A DNA stretch of 57,912 nucleotides from Gemmataceae bacterium (GCA_009691845.1 SIAJ01000028.1:1-57912); one strand, 5' to 3'. Shown: positions 26,003 to 34,618, counted from the stretch's first letter. Program-made: numbers and translations. Notes: generated by a model not told the origin, from the sequence alone.

Positions 26003-27001
26003 TTATTGCTTCGCGTACTCGATCTTCGTGTTCGGGTCGGCCTTCATCTTCTCGATGACGGCCTCACGCAGTCGGGTTCCGTAGACTTCCAAAATCGCAC
26101 CCTTGATCGAATCGAACTTCACCGCCTCGCCGGGCTTTTTGCTGGTGACCAAAATCAGGTGATAGCCGAACTGTGTGCCGATCGGCTCGCTGACCTGATA
26201 CAGCGGCAAGCTGAAAGCGGCCTTGGCGAACGGCTCAACCATTGCACCCATGCGGGGAAACTCGGGCAGGGTGCCGCCATCCTGCTTCGAAGGGCAGGTG
26301 GAATGCTTGCGGGCCGCCTCACTGAAGGCATCGTCGGCGGCTTTGTACAAGGCCTTTTGCTTGGTCAGATTGTCCGCGTCGGCGGGAACCTTGGCGGCGG
26401 ATGTCGCCAGGGCAGTCTGGATTCCCCCTTTGATTTCCGTGATTTTCTTCAGTGTGGCCGCTTTGCCGGCCTCGTCTCGTGTTTCCGGCGCGATCAGAAT
26501 GTGTCGGGCTCGCACGAGGGAACCGTCGAAGATCTCGGGGCTGGACTCGTAGAGTTTCTTCAGCTTGTCGTCCGTTCCCTGCTGGGCGACGAACTTTTCC
26601 CAGCGTATTTGATTGAGAATCTCGATCTTCAACTCGGCCTCCGTGACCTCCATCTTCTCGAGAGCCTTCGCGTAGTCTTGCTTCGATGCGACGAGTTCCT
26701 TCTTGAAGCCGTCGAGCTGAGTATCGACATCCTTTGGATCCACCGCAATTTTCAGCAACTCCAGGTAGTTATCGACGAGTGCATTCTCCGTCAGGAAGCT
26801 CAGTACTTCGGGTCGCGCCTTGTCCCAGTTTTCCTTGGGAACGGGCCGTAGAGCCCGGTCGACGGCCGCTTCGGTGATCTGGCGACCATTGACCGTGGCC
26901 ATGACCTTCACCTTGGCTGGAGCTGGCAGAGTGCCCTGGGCCGATACGGAGCCGGCAACGACAAATGCAGCAACAGCAGCCAGGAACATGCGTAGCATCA
27001 T
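26003..27001 (-). CDS. Parvulin-type peptidyl-prolyl isomerase (PpiC/SurA-like), exported
   Basis: A 332-residue exported foldase. ATG 27001 has GGGAG about eight bases upstream and gives a signal peptide (LRMFLAAVAAFVVAGSVSA). A SurA_N-like helical part at about 35-150 (VNGRQITEAAVDRAL) precedes one PpiC rotamase domain at about 165-310 (VRARHILIAPETRDEAGKAA, HSTCPSKQDGGTLPEFPRMG, PLYQVSEPIGTQFGYHLILV). It is expected to assist folding of exported or outer-membrane proteins in the periplasm. The gene converges on rluA. The parvulin region has a loop insertion of about 40 residues (ITEIKGGIQTALATSAAKVP) between its first strand and the rest. Confidence 0.88.
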   Translation of the reverse strand: MMLRMFLAAVAAFVVAGSVSAQGTLPAPAKVKVMATVNGRQITEAAVDRALRPVPKENWDKARPEVLSFLTENALVDNYLELLKIAVDPKDVDTQLDGFKKELVASKQDYAKALEKMEVTEAELKIEILNQIRWEKFVAQQGTDDKLKKLYESSPEIFDGSLVRARHILIAPETRDEAGKAATLKKITEIKGGIQTALATSAAKVPADADNLTKQKALYKAADDAFSEAARKHSTCPSKQDGGTLPEFPRMGAMVEPFAKAAFSLPLYQVSEPIGTQFGYHLILVTSKKPGEAVKFDSIKGAILEVYGTRLREAVIEKMKADPNTKIEYAKQ

Positions 27002-27240
27002 GCGAAATCTCCCACGAACAAGCAACCGCCCGCCATCCAGCGGGATCCTAGGGACGGGGATATAGCGAGGATGACGCGGGAGGGGAAGGGCAACTCAATC
27101 GAATTCGGCATCTGCAAGTCTCATTTCCTATCCCGCCAGCTCACCTACCATGAACCTCTGCCCGTTTCGAATTGTCCCGCTCGTGGGCACGCCCTTTGTA
27201 TGGGCGTGATACCCGGCCGGATTTCTGGAGTTTTCCTCTC

Positions 27241-29499
27241 ATGATTACCCTCAAACTTCCCGATGGCTCGGCCCGACAGGTCGCGCCGGGGGCCCGGGCA
27301 CGCGATGTGGCCGAGAGTATCGGCAAACGACTTGCACAGGCCGCCATCGCGGCCAAGGTCAATGGCGAAGTCGTCGATCTCGCTCGCGAATTCCCGGCCG
27401 AGCCTGCTGAAGTCTCGTTTCAAGTCCTCACCGATCGCGATCCGGAATCCCTTGAAGTGCTGCGACACAGTTCCGCCCACATCATGGCCCGAGCGGTCAT
27501 GCGGCTGTTCCCGGGAACTCAACTCGCGTTCGGGCCGGCCCTCGCCAACGGGTTCTATTACGACATCGAATCGCCGACTCCGATCACCGAGGCGGACTTT
27601 TCACGCATCGAAGCGGAGATGAAGAAGATCGTCGCCGCTGCCGAGCCGTTCGAACGCTTCGAGCGCTCCGTGCCGGAAGGACGGGCCTTGTGCAGCGAGA
27701 TGAAGCAGGAACTCAAGGTCGAGCACATAGACGAGGAACTCAAGAAATACCCGACCCTCAGCTTTTATCGACAAGGCGAATTTATCGACCTGTGTCGCGG
27801 ACCGCACATCCCGAACGCGGGCAAACTCGGCGCGTTCAAGGTGCTGAGCATTGCCGGTGCGTACTGGAAAAACGACGCGAGCCGTAAGCAACTGCAACGG
27901 CTATATGCAACCGCGTTCTTCACGCAGAAGGAACTCGACGCCTATCTGGCTCAACTCGAGGAGGCCAAGAAACGCGACCATCGCGTCCTCGGTAAGCAGT
28001 TGAAACTCTTCACGATCAGCCAGGAGGCCGGCCAGGGAATGATCCTCTGGATGCCGAAGGGTGCAATGGTCCGCAGTCTGCTTGAGACTTTCATCAAAGA
28101 CGAGTTGATGCAGCGTGGCTACTCGCCGGTGTACACTCCGCATATCGGCCGCCTGGACTTGTATCGTACCAGCGGGCACTTCCCGTACTATCGAGACGCC
28201 CAGTATCCGCCGGTCTACATGAATCCCATGTGCCAGACCATCGATACCTGGCTGACCTTGCTGGAGAAGAAAAAGCTCATGCAGGAACGCGAACAGGCGT
28301 TCTTGAACCTGCTCGAATCGTTCACCAAGGGGGAACTGCCCGAAGGCGAAGACGACAACGCCCAGTACACCTGGGGCCAGGTCGTTCTCGACGTTCGCGC
28401 CCTTTGGCTCGAATATCGCGAGGCAAAGGACGACGAGGGCAAACTAACCTCTCTGAGAAACTGGCTCCACGGTCAGGAAGGTTACTTGCTGAAGCCGATG
28501 AACTGCCCGCACCATATCCAGATCTACAAGGCACAACAGCGAAGTTACCGCGACCTGCCGGTTCGACTGGCGGAGTTCGGGACCGTCTATCGCTTCGAGC
28601 AATCGGGCGAACTCGGCGGCATGACTCGCGTGCGTGGTTTCACTCAGGACGATGCCCATCTCTTCATGACTCCCGATCAAGTTCACGAAGAACTGGTTTC
28701 CAACATTGAGTTGGTGCTCATGATCCTGAAGATCCTGGGCCTGAACGATTATCGCGTCCGCGTCAGCGTTCGCGAGCCTGGCAGTAGCAAGTACGTCGGA
28801 GAGCCGGACCTTTGGGAGAAAGCGGAAAAGACCCTTGTGGATGTCGTCTCGCAATTGAAAATGAACTTCTCCATCGGTGTCGGCGAGGCCGCGTTTTATG
28901 GGCCGAAGATCGACTTCATCGTCAAGGATTGCATTGGCCGCGAGTGGCAGCTTGGCACCGTGCAACTCGATTACAATCTGCCGAACCGCTTCGATCTGGA
29001 ATACACCAGTAGCGATAATCGACGGCTTCGTCCCGTGATGATTCATCGCGCTCCGTTCGGCTCGATGGAACGATTCTGTGGCATCTTGATCGAACACTTC
29101 GCGGGAGCGTTTCCGTTGTGGCTCGCACCGGAACAAGCTCGGATTGTCACCGTCAGCGACAAGTTCAACGACTACGCCAAGTCCGTCGAGAAGACAATGA
29201 AAGCGGCTGGCTTGCGTGTGACCGGGGACTATCGGCCCGAGAAGATTGGTGCCAAAATTCGCGACGGTTCGCTGGAGAAAGTGCCCTATCTGCTGATTGT
29301 CGGCGAAAAAGAGCAATCGGCTGGCGCCGTGTCCCTTCGCGATGAGTCGATCAAGGAGATGAAGGCCCGCGACGTGGGGTCATTCCCCGTTGCCGAGGTG
29401 ATCGAGCGACTCCGCACGGAGGTGAGCGAGAAGCGTATTCGCAATGTGAGTACAGCCAGTGCGGGGCTGGCTGACACGGAAGAGAAGTACAGCGCATGA
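27241..29499 (+). CDS. thrS: Threonine--tRNA ligase
   Basis: A 752-residue class II synthetase. The TGS domain (1-62), editing domain (LRHSSAHIMARAVMRLFPG, YRQGEFIDLCRGPHIPN) and catalytic core are all present. Zinc ligands are visible as Cys of MNCPHH, His of TQDDAHLF and His of VMIHRA; motif 2 is GTVYRFEQSGELGGM and motif 3 is PFGSMERFCGIL. The anticodon-binding domain closes it. ATG 27241 begins the TGS domain; the frame is open from 27172. It is about 110 residues longer than E. coli ThrS, mainly from an insertion at about 321-416 just before LLKPMNCP. CPHH replaces the usual CPGH. No T-box leader is seen. Confidence 0.97.
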   Translation: MITLKLPDGSARQVAPGARARDVAESIGKRLAQAAIAAKVNGEVVDLAREFPAEPAEVSFQVLTDRDPESLEVLRHSSAHIMARAVMRLFPGTQLAFGPALANGFYYDIESPTPITEADFSRIEAEMKKIVAAAEPFERFERSVPEGRALCSEMKQELKVEHIDEELKKYPTLSFYRQGEFIDLCRGPHIPNAGKLGAFKVLSIAGAYWKNDASRKQLQRLYATAFFTQKELDAYLAQLEEAKKRDHRVLGKQLKLFTISQEAGQGMILWMPKGAMVRSLLETFIKDELMQRGYSPVYTPHIGRLDLYRTSGHFPYYRDAQYPPVYMNPMCQTIDTWLTLLEKKKLMQEREQAFLNLLESFTKGELPEGEDDNAQYTWGQVVLDVRALWLEYREAKDDEGKLTSLRNWLHGQEGYLLKPMNCPHHIQIYKAQQRSYRDLPVRLAEFGTVYRFEQSGELGGMTRVRGFTQDDAHLFMTPDQVHEELVSNIELVLMILKILGLNDYRVRVSVREPGSSKYVGEPDLWEKAEKTLVDVVSQLKMNFSIGVGEAAFYGPKIDFIVKDCIGREWQLGTVQLDYNLPNRFDLEYTSSDNRRLRPVMIHRAPFGSMERFCGILIEHFAGAFPLWLAPEQARIVTVSDKFNDYAKSVEKTMKAAGLRVTGDYRPEKIGAKIRDGSLEKVPYLLIVGEKEQSAGAVSLRDESIKEMKARDVGSFPVAEVIERLRTEVSEKRIRNVSTASAGLADTEEKYSA

Positions 29500-29505
29500 T
29501 TGCCG

Positions 29506-29535
29506 AAGGCCCACGGACGGCCGTCCGTGGGCCTT
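29506..29535. terminator. Perfect 30-base palindrome between convergent thrS and cdsA
   Basis: AAGGCCCACGGACGG (29506-29520) is followed directly by its exact reverse complement (29521-29535). It begins 7 bases after the thrS stop and ends 3 bases before the cdsA stop. The position suggests a bidirectional terminator. There is no central loop sequence or long T-run, and it may instead be an extragenic palindrome. Confidence 0.65.
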
Positions 29536-29537
29536 GG

Positions 29538-30410
29538 TCAAACGAAAAACCGAAACCAGAGATAAACGACGGGTGCCGCAAACAGCAGCGAATCAACCAC
29601 ATCCAGCACGCCTCCGAATCCTGGTACGGATCGAGAGGTGTCCTTCGTTTGCAAATCGCGCTTGATGAGCGATTCAGCCAAGTCACCCAGCACACCGGCC
29701 GTGCCAACGCACAAGCCAAACGCGATGGACCCGAGTATCCCGCCCGGAAGCACTGGCCAGAATTGATTGATTCCGATGGCCACGCCGGCCGAGACGATCA
29801 TGCCACCGATCAAGCCTTGCCAGGTTTTTTTCGGGCTTAGCAGAGGCGTCATCTTGTGTCGGCCAAGAATCCTGCCGGTGAGAAACTTGCCGGTGAAGTA
29901 CGCTCCGATGTCGTTTCCCTTTGGCACAAACACCGCCAACGCCAACGCGATTGTTGCGTGATCGTCCGGCAACCAGCGGAGTTGAGCGAGGAAACTCGGC
30001 AGTACGCCTAGGTAGAACAGAATGAAGGCAACCAGTCCAACACGAATCGTGATCCGACTTGGGCCCTGGAACAGCCACATCTCGCGCAGGATGGTGGCGA
30101 TGATGCTTGCGGCCGTGAGCAGTCCGATCATATCCCATACGCCCAGGCCAGGCGGCCCGTCACGCGTCGCCTGGAACGCCGGCCACCAGTTCATCGCCAT
30201 CACAACGAGAACGCATGTCATCGTCAGCCATTCGCATGGCCGAACATCCTCTGGGAGCAGGTTCAGCAATTCACGACTGGCCAGCAGCGTGGCGCCGAAG
30301 AAACAGACGTAGAGAATCGGAAACCAGGGTGCGAACCACCGATCTTCGAGCAGCAGCAGGACGGCCACGCCGATCAGAATCGCGCCCATCCACAGACGTG
30401 TTCGCAGCAT
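29538..30410 (-). CDS. cdsA: Phosphatidate cytidylyltransferase
   Basis: A 290-residue polytopic inner-membrane enzyme making CDP-diacylglycerol from phosphatidate and CTP. About eight hydrophobic segments can be drawn. The C-terminal CdsA signature is present as SLIKRDLQTKDTSRSVPGFG then GVLDVVDSLLFAAP, including the conserved KRD, KD and DS. PKGNDIGAYFTGKFLTGR and LSPKKTWQGLIGG are further family blocks. Phe replaces the usual His in PGHGG. It starts 3 bases after the uppS stop, so purA, uppS and cdsA are very likely one transcript. UppS-CdsA adjacency is conserved in many bacteria. Confidence 0.95.
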   Translation of the reverse strand: MLRTRLWMGAILIGVAVLLLLEDRWFAPWFPILYVCFFGATLLASRELLNLLPEDVRPCEWLTMTCVLVVMAMNWWPAFQATRDGPPGLGVWDMIGLLTAASIIATILREMWLFQGPSRITIRVGLVAFILFYLGVLPSFLAQLRWLPDDHATIALALAVFVPKGNDIGAYFTGKFLTGRILGRHKMTPLLSPKKTWQGLIGGMIVSAGVAIGINQFWPVLPGGILGSIAFGLCVGTAGVLGDLAESLIKRDLQTKDTSRSVPGFGGVLDVVDSLLFAAPVVYLWFRFFV

Positions 30411-30413
30411 GGG

Positions 30414-31148
30414 TTAGGCCGTGGGGGTCTTGAGACCGCCAAAGCGGCGTTCGCGGCTCGCGTAATCGCGCAAAGCCGAGTGGAGTACCTCGTTCGTGAA
30501 GTCGGGCCAATGGATCGGCGTGACCCACAACTCGGCGTACGAGATTTGCCACAGAAGATAATTGCTCACACGCATCTCGCCGGCCGTGCGAATCAGCAAG
30601 TCGGGATCAGGCATTCCCGCCGTGTAGAGGGAATTTGAGATTGTGGATTCATCGATGTCGTTCGGGCTCAACTCGCCTCGTTGTACGCGTTCGGAAATTG
30701 CCCGCACTGCATCCGTGATTTCGGCTCGGGAGCCATAATTCACGGCCAAAGCAAGTGTCAGGCCGGCGTTCGTGGAACTCTGTCTTTCGGTCTCGTTGAT
30801 TTCCTGAACAACCTCGTCCGACAAGTCCTCTCGGCGTCCGATGATGCGAAATCGAATGTTTTGCCGCATGATTTCGGGACGTTCGTCGATCAGGAATTGC
30901 TTGAGCAAGCTCATCAGAAAATCGACTTCTTGACGTGGGCGTTTCCAGTTTTCGGAACTGAAACTGTAGAGCGTGAGTTGGCCAATCCCAAGCCGGCAGC
31001 ATTCCTCGACGATCCGACGAACGACCTCGGTGCCGCGAACGTGCCCTTCGATTCGCTCCAGGCCCCGCTCCTGCGCCCAGCGGCCATTGCCGTCCATGAT
31101 CATGGCAATGTGGCGGGGGAGTTTTTCGCGTGGCAGAGTGTCGGTCAT
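30414..31148 (-). CDS. uppS: Isoprenyl transferase (undecaprenyl diphosphate synthase)
   Basis: A 244-residue cis-prenyltransferase that extends farnesyl diphosphate with IPP to the C55 carrier used for cell-wall and surface polymers. RHIAMIMDGNGRWA holds the catalytic Asp19; LTLYSFSSENWKRP, NYGSRAEI and PDLLIRTAGEMRVSNYLLWQ are conserved. ATG 31148 is used instead of the open-frame start at 31208 because homology begins a few residues on. It lies 16 bases after purA and 3 bases before cdsA. With ispG at the other end of the window and murB nearby, it belongs to isoprenoid and envelope supply. Confidence 0.96.
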   Translation of the reverse strand: MTDTLPREKLPRHIAMIMDGNGRWAQERGLERIEGHVRGTEVVRRIVEECCRLGIGQLTLYSFSSENWKRPRQEVDFLMSLLKQFLIDERPEIMRQNIRFRIIGRREDLSDEVVQEINETERQSSTNAGLTLALAVNYGSRAEITDAVRAISERVQRGELSPNDIDESTISNSLYTAGMPDPDLLIRTAGEMRVSNYLLWQISYAELWVTPIHWPDFTNEVLHSALRDYASRERRFGGLKTPTA

Positions 31149-31164
31149 GATCGCCTTCCCACGC

Positions 31165-32466
31165 CTACTTTCCCTGAAGCATGATCGTCTGTGCCCGATC
31201 TGGACCAACCGACACTACCGAAACGGGCAAAGCAATCAGTTCGGAAATTCGCTCAACGTATTTCCTGGCGGCCACAGGCAAGTCCGCTGCCTTGCGAACC
31301 TTCGTCAGGTCTTCCTTCCACCCCGGCAAGGTCTCGTAAACGGGCGTGCATCGCTCCAGCACGAACGCATCGCTCGGGAATGTCGTGCGACGTTGACCGT
31401 CCAGTTCGTAGGCCACGCAAATCCTCAACTCGTCCAGGCCGCTCAGTACATCGAGCAGCATCACCGTGATTTCGTCGGCCCCTGAGAGCATGGCCGTGTA
31501 ACGGCTGGCCACTGCATCGAACCAGCCGACGCGACGTGGTCGGCCAGTGACCGTGCCATATTCGCGGCCAATCTTGCGAATGCGTTCGCCGATGCCTTCG
31601 GGCCCATCCGCCAGTTCGGTCGGGAAAGGCCCGCGGCCGACCCGGGTCGTGTACGCCTTCACTACGCCGATGATGCGTGTCAGATGCTTAGCGGGGACGC
31701 CGGACCCCGACCAAATTCCCGAAGGCAAACTGTGCGAACTCGTCACATACGGGTACGTTCCATGGTCGACATCGAGCAAGCTCCCCTGAGCTGCCTCGAA
31801 CAGGATCCGTTTGCCGGCCTTCAAGCCATCGTTGAGCAGGTAGGCGGTGTCTTGAACATGCGGGCGAAGACGCTCGGCATAGCCCAGGTACTCGTCACAA
31901 ACCTGATCGGCATCGAACTCTTTCACACCGCCAGCGTCTCCGGCCAAGGCACGAATGACCCGGTTTTTTCTGGGCACAATCGACTGGAGTCGTTCACGAA
32001 GATGTTTGGGATGCAGCAGTTCTCCCAGTCGGATGCCGCCCGTTCGGCCGAATTTGTCTTGATAGCATGGGCCGATGCCACGACCGGTCGTGCCGATTGA
32101 GGAATCGGTTTTCTCGGTCGCCGACTCCTCGGCCATGTGGTATGGGAAGATCACGTGTGCATGATCGCTGACAGCCAGGTTCTTGCCGACGGAGATACCT
32201 CCGGCTGCCAGGGCATCGACTTCTTTCAGGAATTGGGGCGGATAAACGACGACGCCATTGCCGATCACGGAAGTGACGTTCGGGTTCAGCGTCCCGGTCG
32301 GCAACAGCGAGAGCTTGAAGATGCGGTCGCCCCAGACGACCGTGTGGCCCGCGTTGTTTCCGCCATTGTAGCGCACGACGAAATCGTGGTCCCCGCCTAT
32401 CAGGTCGACAATCTTCCCTTTGGCCTCATCGCCCCATTGCAGTCCGACCACACACGTACAACTCAT
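31165..32466 (-). CDS. purA: Adenylosuccinate synthase
   Basis: A 433-residue enzyme joining IMP and aspartate with GTP in AMP synthesis. The N-terminus CVVGLQWGDEAKGKIVDLIG carries the GTP loop, with Ala where most family members have Gly (GDEGKGK). VRYNGGNNAGHTVV contains the catalytic His; IGTTGRGIGPCYQDK, GSLLDVDHGTYPYVTSSH and GRPRRVGWFDAV follow the family. Length is normal. It is the first gene of an apparent purA-uppS-cdsA operon. A hairpin with a T-run on the minus strand just upstream (32479-32501) probably ends the preceding transcript. Confidence 0.96.
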   Translation of the reverse strand: MSCTCVVGLQWGDEAKGKIVDLIGGDHDFVVRYNGGNNAGHTVVWGDRIFKLSLLPTGTLNPNVTSVIGNGVVVYPPQFLKEVDALAAGGISVGKNLAVSDHAHVIFPYHMAEESATEKTDSSIGTTGRGIGPCYQDKFGRTGGIRLGELLHPKHLRERLQSIVPRKNRVIRALAGDAGGVKEFDADQVCDEYLGYAERLRPHVQDTAYLLNDGLKAGKRILFEAAQGSLLDVDHGTYPYVTSSHSLPSGIWSGSGVPAKHLTRIIGVVKAYTTRVGRGPFPTELADGPEGIGERIRKIGREYGTVTGRPRRVGWFDAVASRYTAMLSGADEITVMLLDVLSGLDELRICVAYELDGQRRTTFPSDAFVLERCTPVYETLPGWKEDLTKVRKAADLPVAARKYVERISELIALPVSVVSVGPDRAQTIMLQGK

Positions 32467-32478
32467 GCCCGCCCCATG

Positions 32479-32501
32479 AAAAAACCCGGGACGCGTCCGG
32501 G
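32479..32501 (-). terminator. Probable rho-independent terminator on the minus strand
   Basis: Read on the minus strand, CCCGGACGCGTCCCGGG is followed by TTTTTT. It lies between the minus-strand secreted hypothetical (ends 32607) and purA (starts 32466), so it should terminate the former. The stem is about 5-6 bp. Confidence 0.5.
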
Positions 32502-32606
32502 CATGTTCGATCCGTTCATCAAGTTAGCGAGTGCTCGCCTTCAGACAAGTGCCAAATACATAGCACGCGTGTGGACAAGGAGATGCAAGCAGGCGAGCCG
32601 AGTGCT

Positions 32607-33320
32607 CTATTGCAGTAGAAAGTCCAGTTTCTCGCCTTTAGCCTTCACGTCGAACACGAGGGGCGAGTTTGTGGTGGTCGCATAGCGTTCCGGAAGTTTC
32701 TTGACCGTGGACATCGGTCCGGGAAAGATGATCACGATGTACTTGCCCGGTTCCAGGTCCGCGATCACGTACACGCCCTGCGTTCCGGTCGTCGTTTCGT
32801 AGACTTTCGGGGGTAATCGACCATGCGAAACGTAGAGTACCTCGGCACCCCCGACGGGCATTCCTTGCCAGAGAACGCGGCCCAGGACGCCGGTCGTGAT
32901 CTCGCCCACGCTGGCCATCGGCTTCAGTTCGGGTTTCACTTCTCGCGGCGGAACCGCGAGTTTTTCTGGCCCCTTCTCGACGGTGATCCGAAGTTCGACA
33001 CGAACTTGCTCGATCAATTCGTGCAATACGAACGCCTTGCGGGCGACCGTTTCTTCCCGGTCCGCCTTGGCCAGTCCCGTGGAGATTAGTTTCTGGACTT
33101 CCGGTCGATGGCCAAGCAATCCCTTGGCGACAACCAGGCCCCCCTGATAGATGCGATAGCCCCCTGCAATTTCCCCCCCGTTGTAGAGGTCGGCCCCGCG
33201 ATCGTGCACGTCGCGCAGAGCCTCGGAAATCTGCTTGTCCAACGAGGACTTATTCTCCTGGGCCAGGGCGATTGAGGGAGCAAGCAGGCAGAGCAGCAAC
33301 AAAGTGTGGCACGAACGCAT
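32607..33320 (-). CDS. Secreted hypothetical protein with C-terminal Ig-like/carboxypeptidase-regulatory domain
   Basis: A 237-residue exported protein with a signal peptide (MRSCHTLLLLCLLAPSIALA). Residues about 25-110 form a helical region (ALRDVHDRGADLYNGGEIAG, PEVQKLISTGLAKADREE) that I have seen at the N-terminus of planctomycete hypothetical proteins. Residues about 145-235 look like a carboxypeptidase-regulatory-like beta sandwich (GVLGRVLWQGMPVGGAEVLY, GVYVIADLEPGKYIVII). It is likely periplasmic. It lies 45 bases downstream of the FtsQ-like gene on the same strand and may be the last gene of the murB transcript. Function unknown. Confidence 0.75.
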   Translation of the reverse strand: MRSCHTLLLLCLLAPSIALAQENKSSLDKQISEALRDVHDRGADLYNGGEIAGGYRIYQGGLVVAKGLLGHRPEVQKLISTGLAKADREETVARKAFVLHELIEQVRVELRITVEKGPEKLAVPPREVKPELKPMASVGEITTGVLGRVLWQGMPVGGAEVLYVSHGRLPPKVYETTTGTQGVYVIADLEPGKYIVIIFPGPMSTVKKLPERYATTTNSPLVFDVKAKGEKLDFLLQ

Positions 33321-33365
33321 CGAATCTTCCTCGACAGAGTTGAACCTCTCGCGATGATACTCGAA

Positions 33366-33743
33366 CTAGCCGGTGAACGTCAATTCCACGATGATTCGAC
33401 GAGGGGCCAGGATGGTGATCTTGCCAACCTTTTCAACGCGTGGATGCCTGGAGAAGGCAGTCCGTAAACGATCCGGAAGCGTCGGGTCCAGCACGTTGAG
33501 TTTGTCCGAAAACTGGCCGAAATACTGCACTTCGCCCATGAATTCCAGGGGATCTTGCTCGGGTGGCTTCGGGCACGCAATTTCAAAGAAAGACAGAAGA
33601 TATCGATCTTCCGGCCCCAGACTTTGGCGGGCGGCATTCCCCACCGCCATCACACCGGCCACGGCCAGGCTCGCAACGGTGATACCGAGGAGCACCCGGA
33701 CGACGTGGCGTGGCCATGAACGAGGTCTGGCGTCATGCTTCAC
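33366..33743 (-). CDS. FtsQ/DivIB-like single-pass membrane protein with a POTRA-like domain
   Basis: A 125-residue protein: a basic N-terminus (MKHDARPRSWPRH), one membrane helix at about 14-36 (VVRVLLGITVASLAVAGVMA), then a periplasmic part with a POTRA-like half (LPDRLRTAFSRHPRVEKVGK then ITILAPRRIIVELTF). FtsQ has the same topology but is about 250-280 residues. The GTG start overlaps the murB stop as GTGA, implying translational coupling. The murB-then-ftsQ order is that of the dcw cluster in other bacteria. Planctomycetes lack FtsZ, so a vestigial or repurposed FtsQ is my inference. The frame is open upstream inside murB, but only this start makes sense. Confidence 0.6.
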   Translation of the reverse strand: MKHDARPRSWPRHVVRVLLGITVASLAVAGVMAVGNAARQSLGPEDRYLLSFFEIACPKPPEQDPLEFMGEVQYFGQFSDKLNVLDPTLPDRLRTAFSRHPRVEKVGKITILAPRRIIVELTFTG

Positions 33744-34618
33744 CACACTTTTAACTCCTGCTCCAAGGTTACGCCGGCGGCACTCCTCACACTCGTGCGC
33801 ATTTTCTCGATCAAGCTGATCACATCGGCCGCGGTCGTGCCAGGATGGGCGACAATGTAGTTCGCGTTGCGATCGCTCACTTCGGCCGAGCCGGACTTCG
33901 TGCGTGCCAGCCCGGCACGTTCGAGCAGCTGGGCAGCTGAATGCCCATTCGGATTCCGGAACACGCGGACCGCGGCCTGGTGGTTCAACGGCTGATCCGC
34001 CTTGCGATTGATCCACGCCCGCCGCATGCGCTTGACGATCGCATCCGGATCGTCGGGTTCGAGAGCAAATTCGACCAGCAGGACCACTGGATCGTCCAGG
34101 TCGCTATCGTGTTCGCCGAAACGGATGTCGCCTCGTTCACGCACGACGATTTTTCCCGAGCGATCGATGACTTCCACGCGGGTGAGATAGTCGGCAATTT
34201 CGCCGGATCGGTCGCCAGCGTTGAAACGCAACGCCCCGCCGACCGTGGCCGTAATGCCGACCAGAATCTCGAATCCCGCAAGCCCGCCCCGCGCCGCGGC
34301 ACTGATCAGCGAATGTAGTGTCGCTCCGCCGCCCGCTTTCACGGTTTGGCCATCCACGCGAACCGCGGTGAATTCCTCGGCGGCCAAACGGACGACCACG
34401 CCGCGAACACCCTCGTCGCGAACGAGGAGGTTCGTGCCCACGCCGAGCACACGCAGCGGAATCTTGTCCTGCACGCACGCGGCGACGACGTCGGCCAGGT
34501 CCTTGCGATTGCGTGGTGTTACCAGATACTCGGCCGGCCCACCAATCCGGAGATGGGTGAATGGAGCGAGTGACTGATTCGGCTGCGTGATCGATGCAAA
34601 GGTTTCGCGAAAGCCCAT
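33740..34618 (-). CDS. murB: UDP-N-acetylmuramate dehydrogenase, with divergent active site
   Basis: A 292-residue FAD enzyme of type II MurB length, which reduces enolpyruvyl-UDP-GlcNAc to UDP-MurNAc for peptidoglycan. FTHLRIGGPAEYLV, VLGVGTNLLVRDEGVRGVVV and EILVGITATVGGALRFNAG are good family matches, as are AQLLERAGLARTKSGSAEVS and NYIVAHPGTTAADV. However, the usual GYRxS is GEHDS (about 168-172) and the Ser/Cys of the usual GSxFKNP is Arg218 in AVRVFRNP. Both are normally catalytic. The start ATG 34618 is at the expected site. It is coupled by a 4-base overlap to the FtsQ-like gene. Confidence 0.88.
   Translation of the reverse strand: MGFRETFASITQPNQSLAPFTHLRIGGPAEYLVTPRNRKDLADVVAACVQDKIPLRVLGVGTNLLVRDEGVRGVVVRLAAEEFTAVRVDGQTVKAGGGATLHSLISAAARGGLAGFEILVGITATVGGALRFNAGDRSGEIADYLTRVEVIDRSGKIVVRERGDIRFGEHDSDLDDPVVLLVEFALEPDDPDAIVKRMRRAWINRKADQPLNHQAAVRVFRNPNGHSAAQLLERAGLARTKSGSAEVSDRNANYIVAHPGTTAADVISLIEKMRTSVRSAAGVTLEQELKVW

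Noticed and set aside
27026..27240. T-box leader upstream of thrS
   Set aside because: No T-box core sequence or terminator/antiterminator pair is visible in the about 210-base leader.
28444..29316. 290-codon minus-strand frame inside thrS
   Set aside because: Antisense to conserved synthetase motifs 2 and 3; product has no recognisable features.
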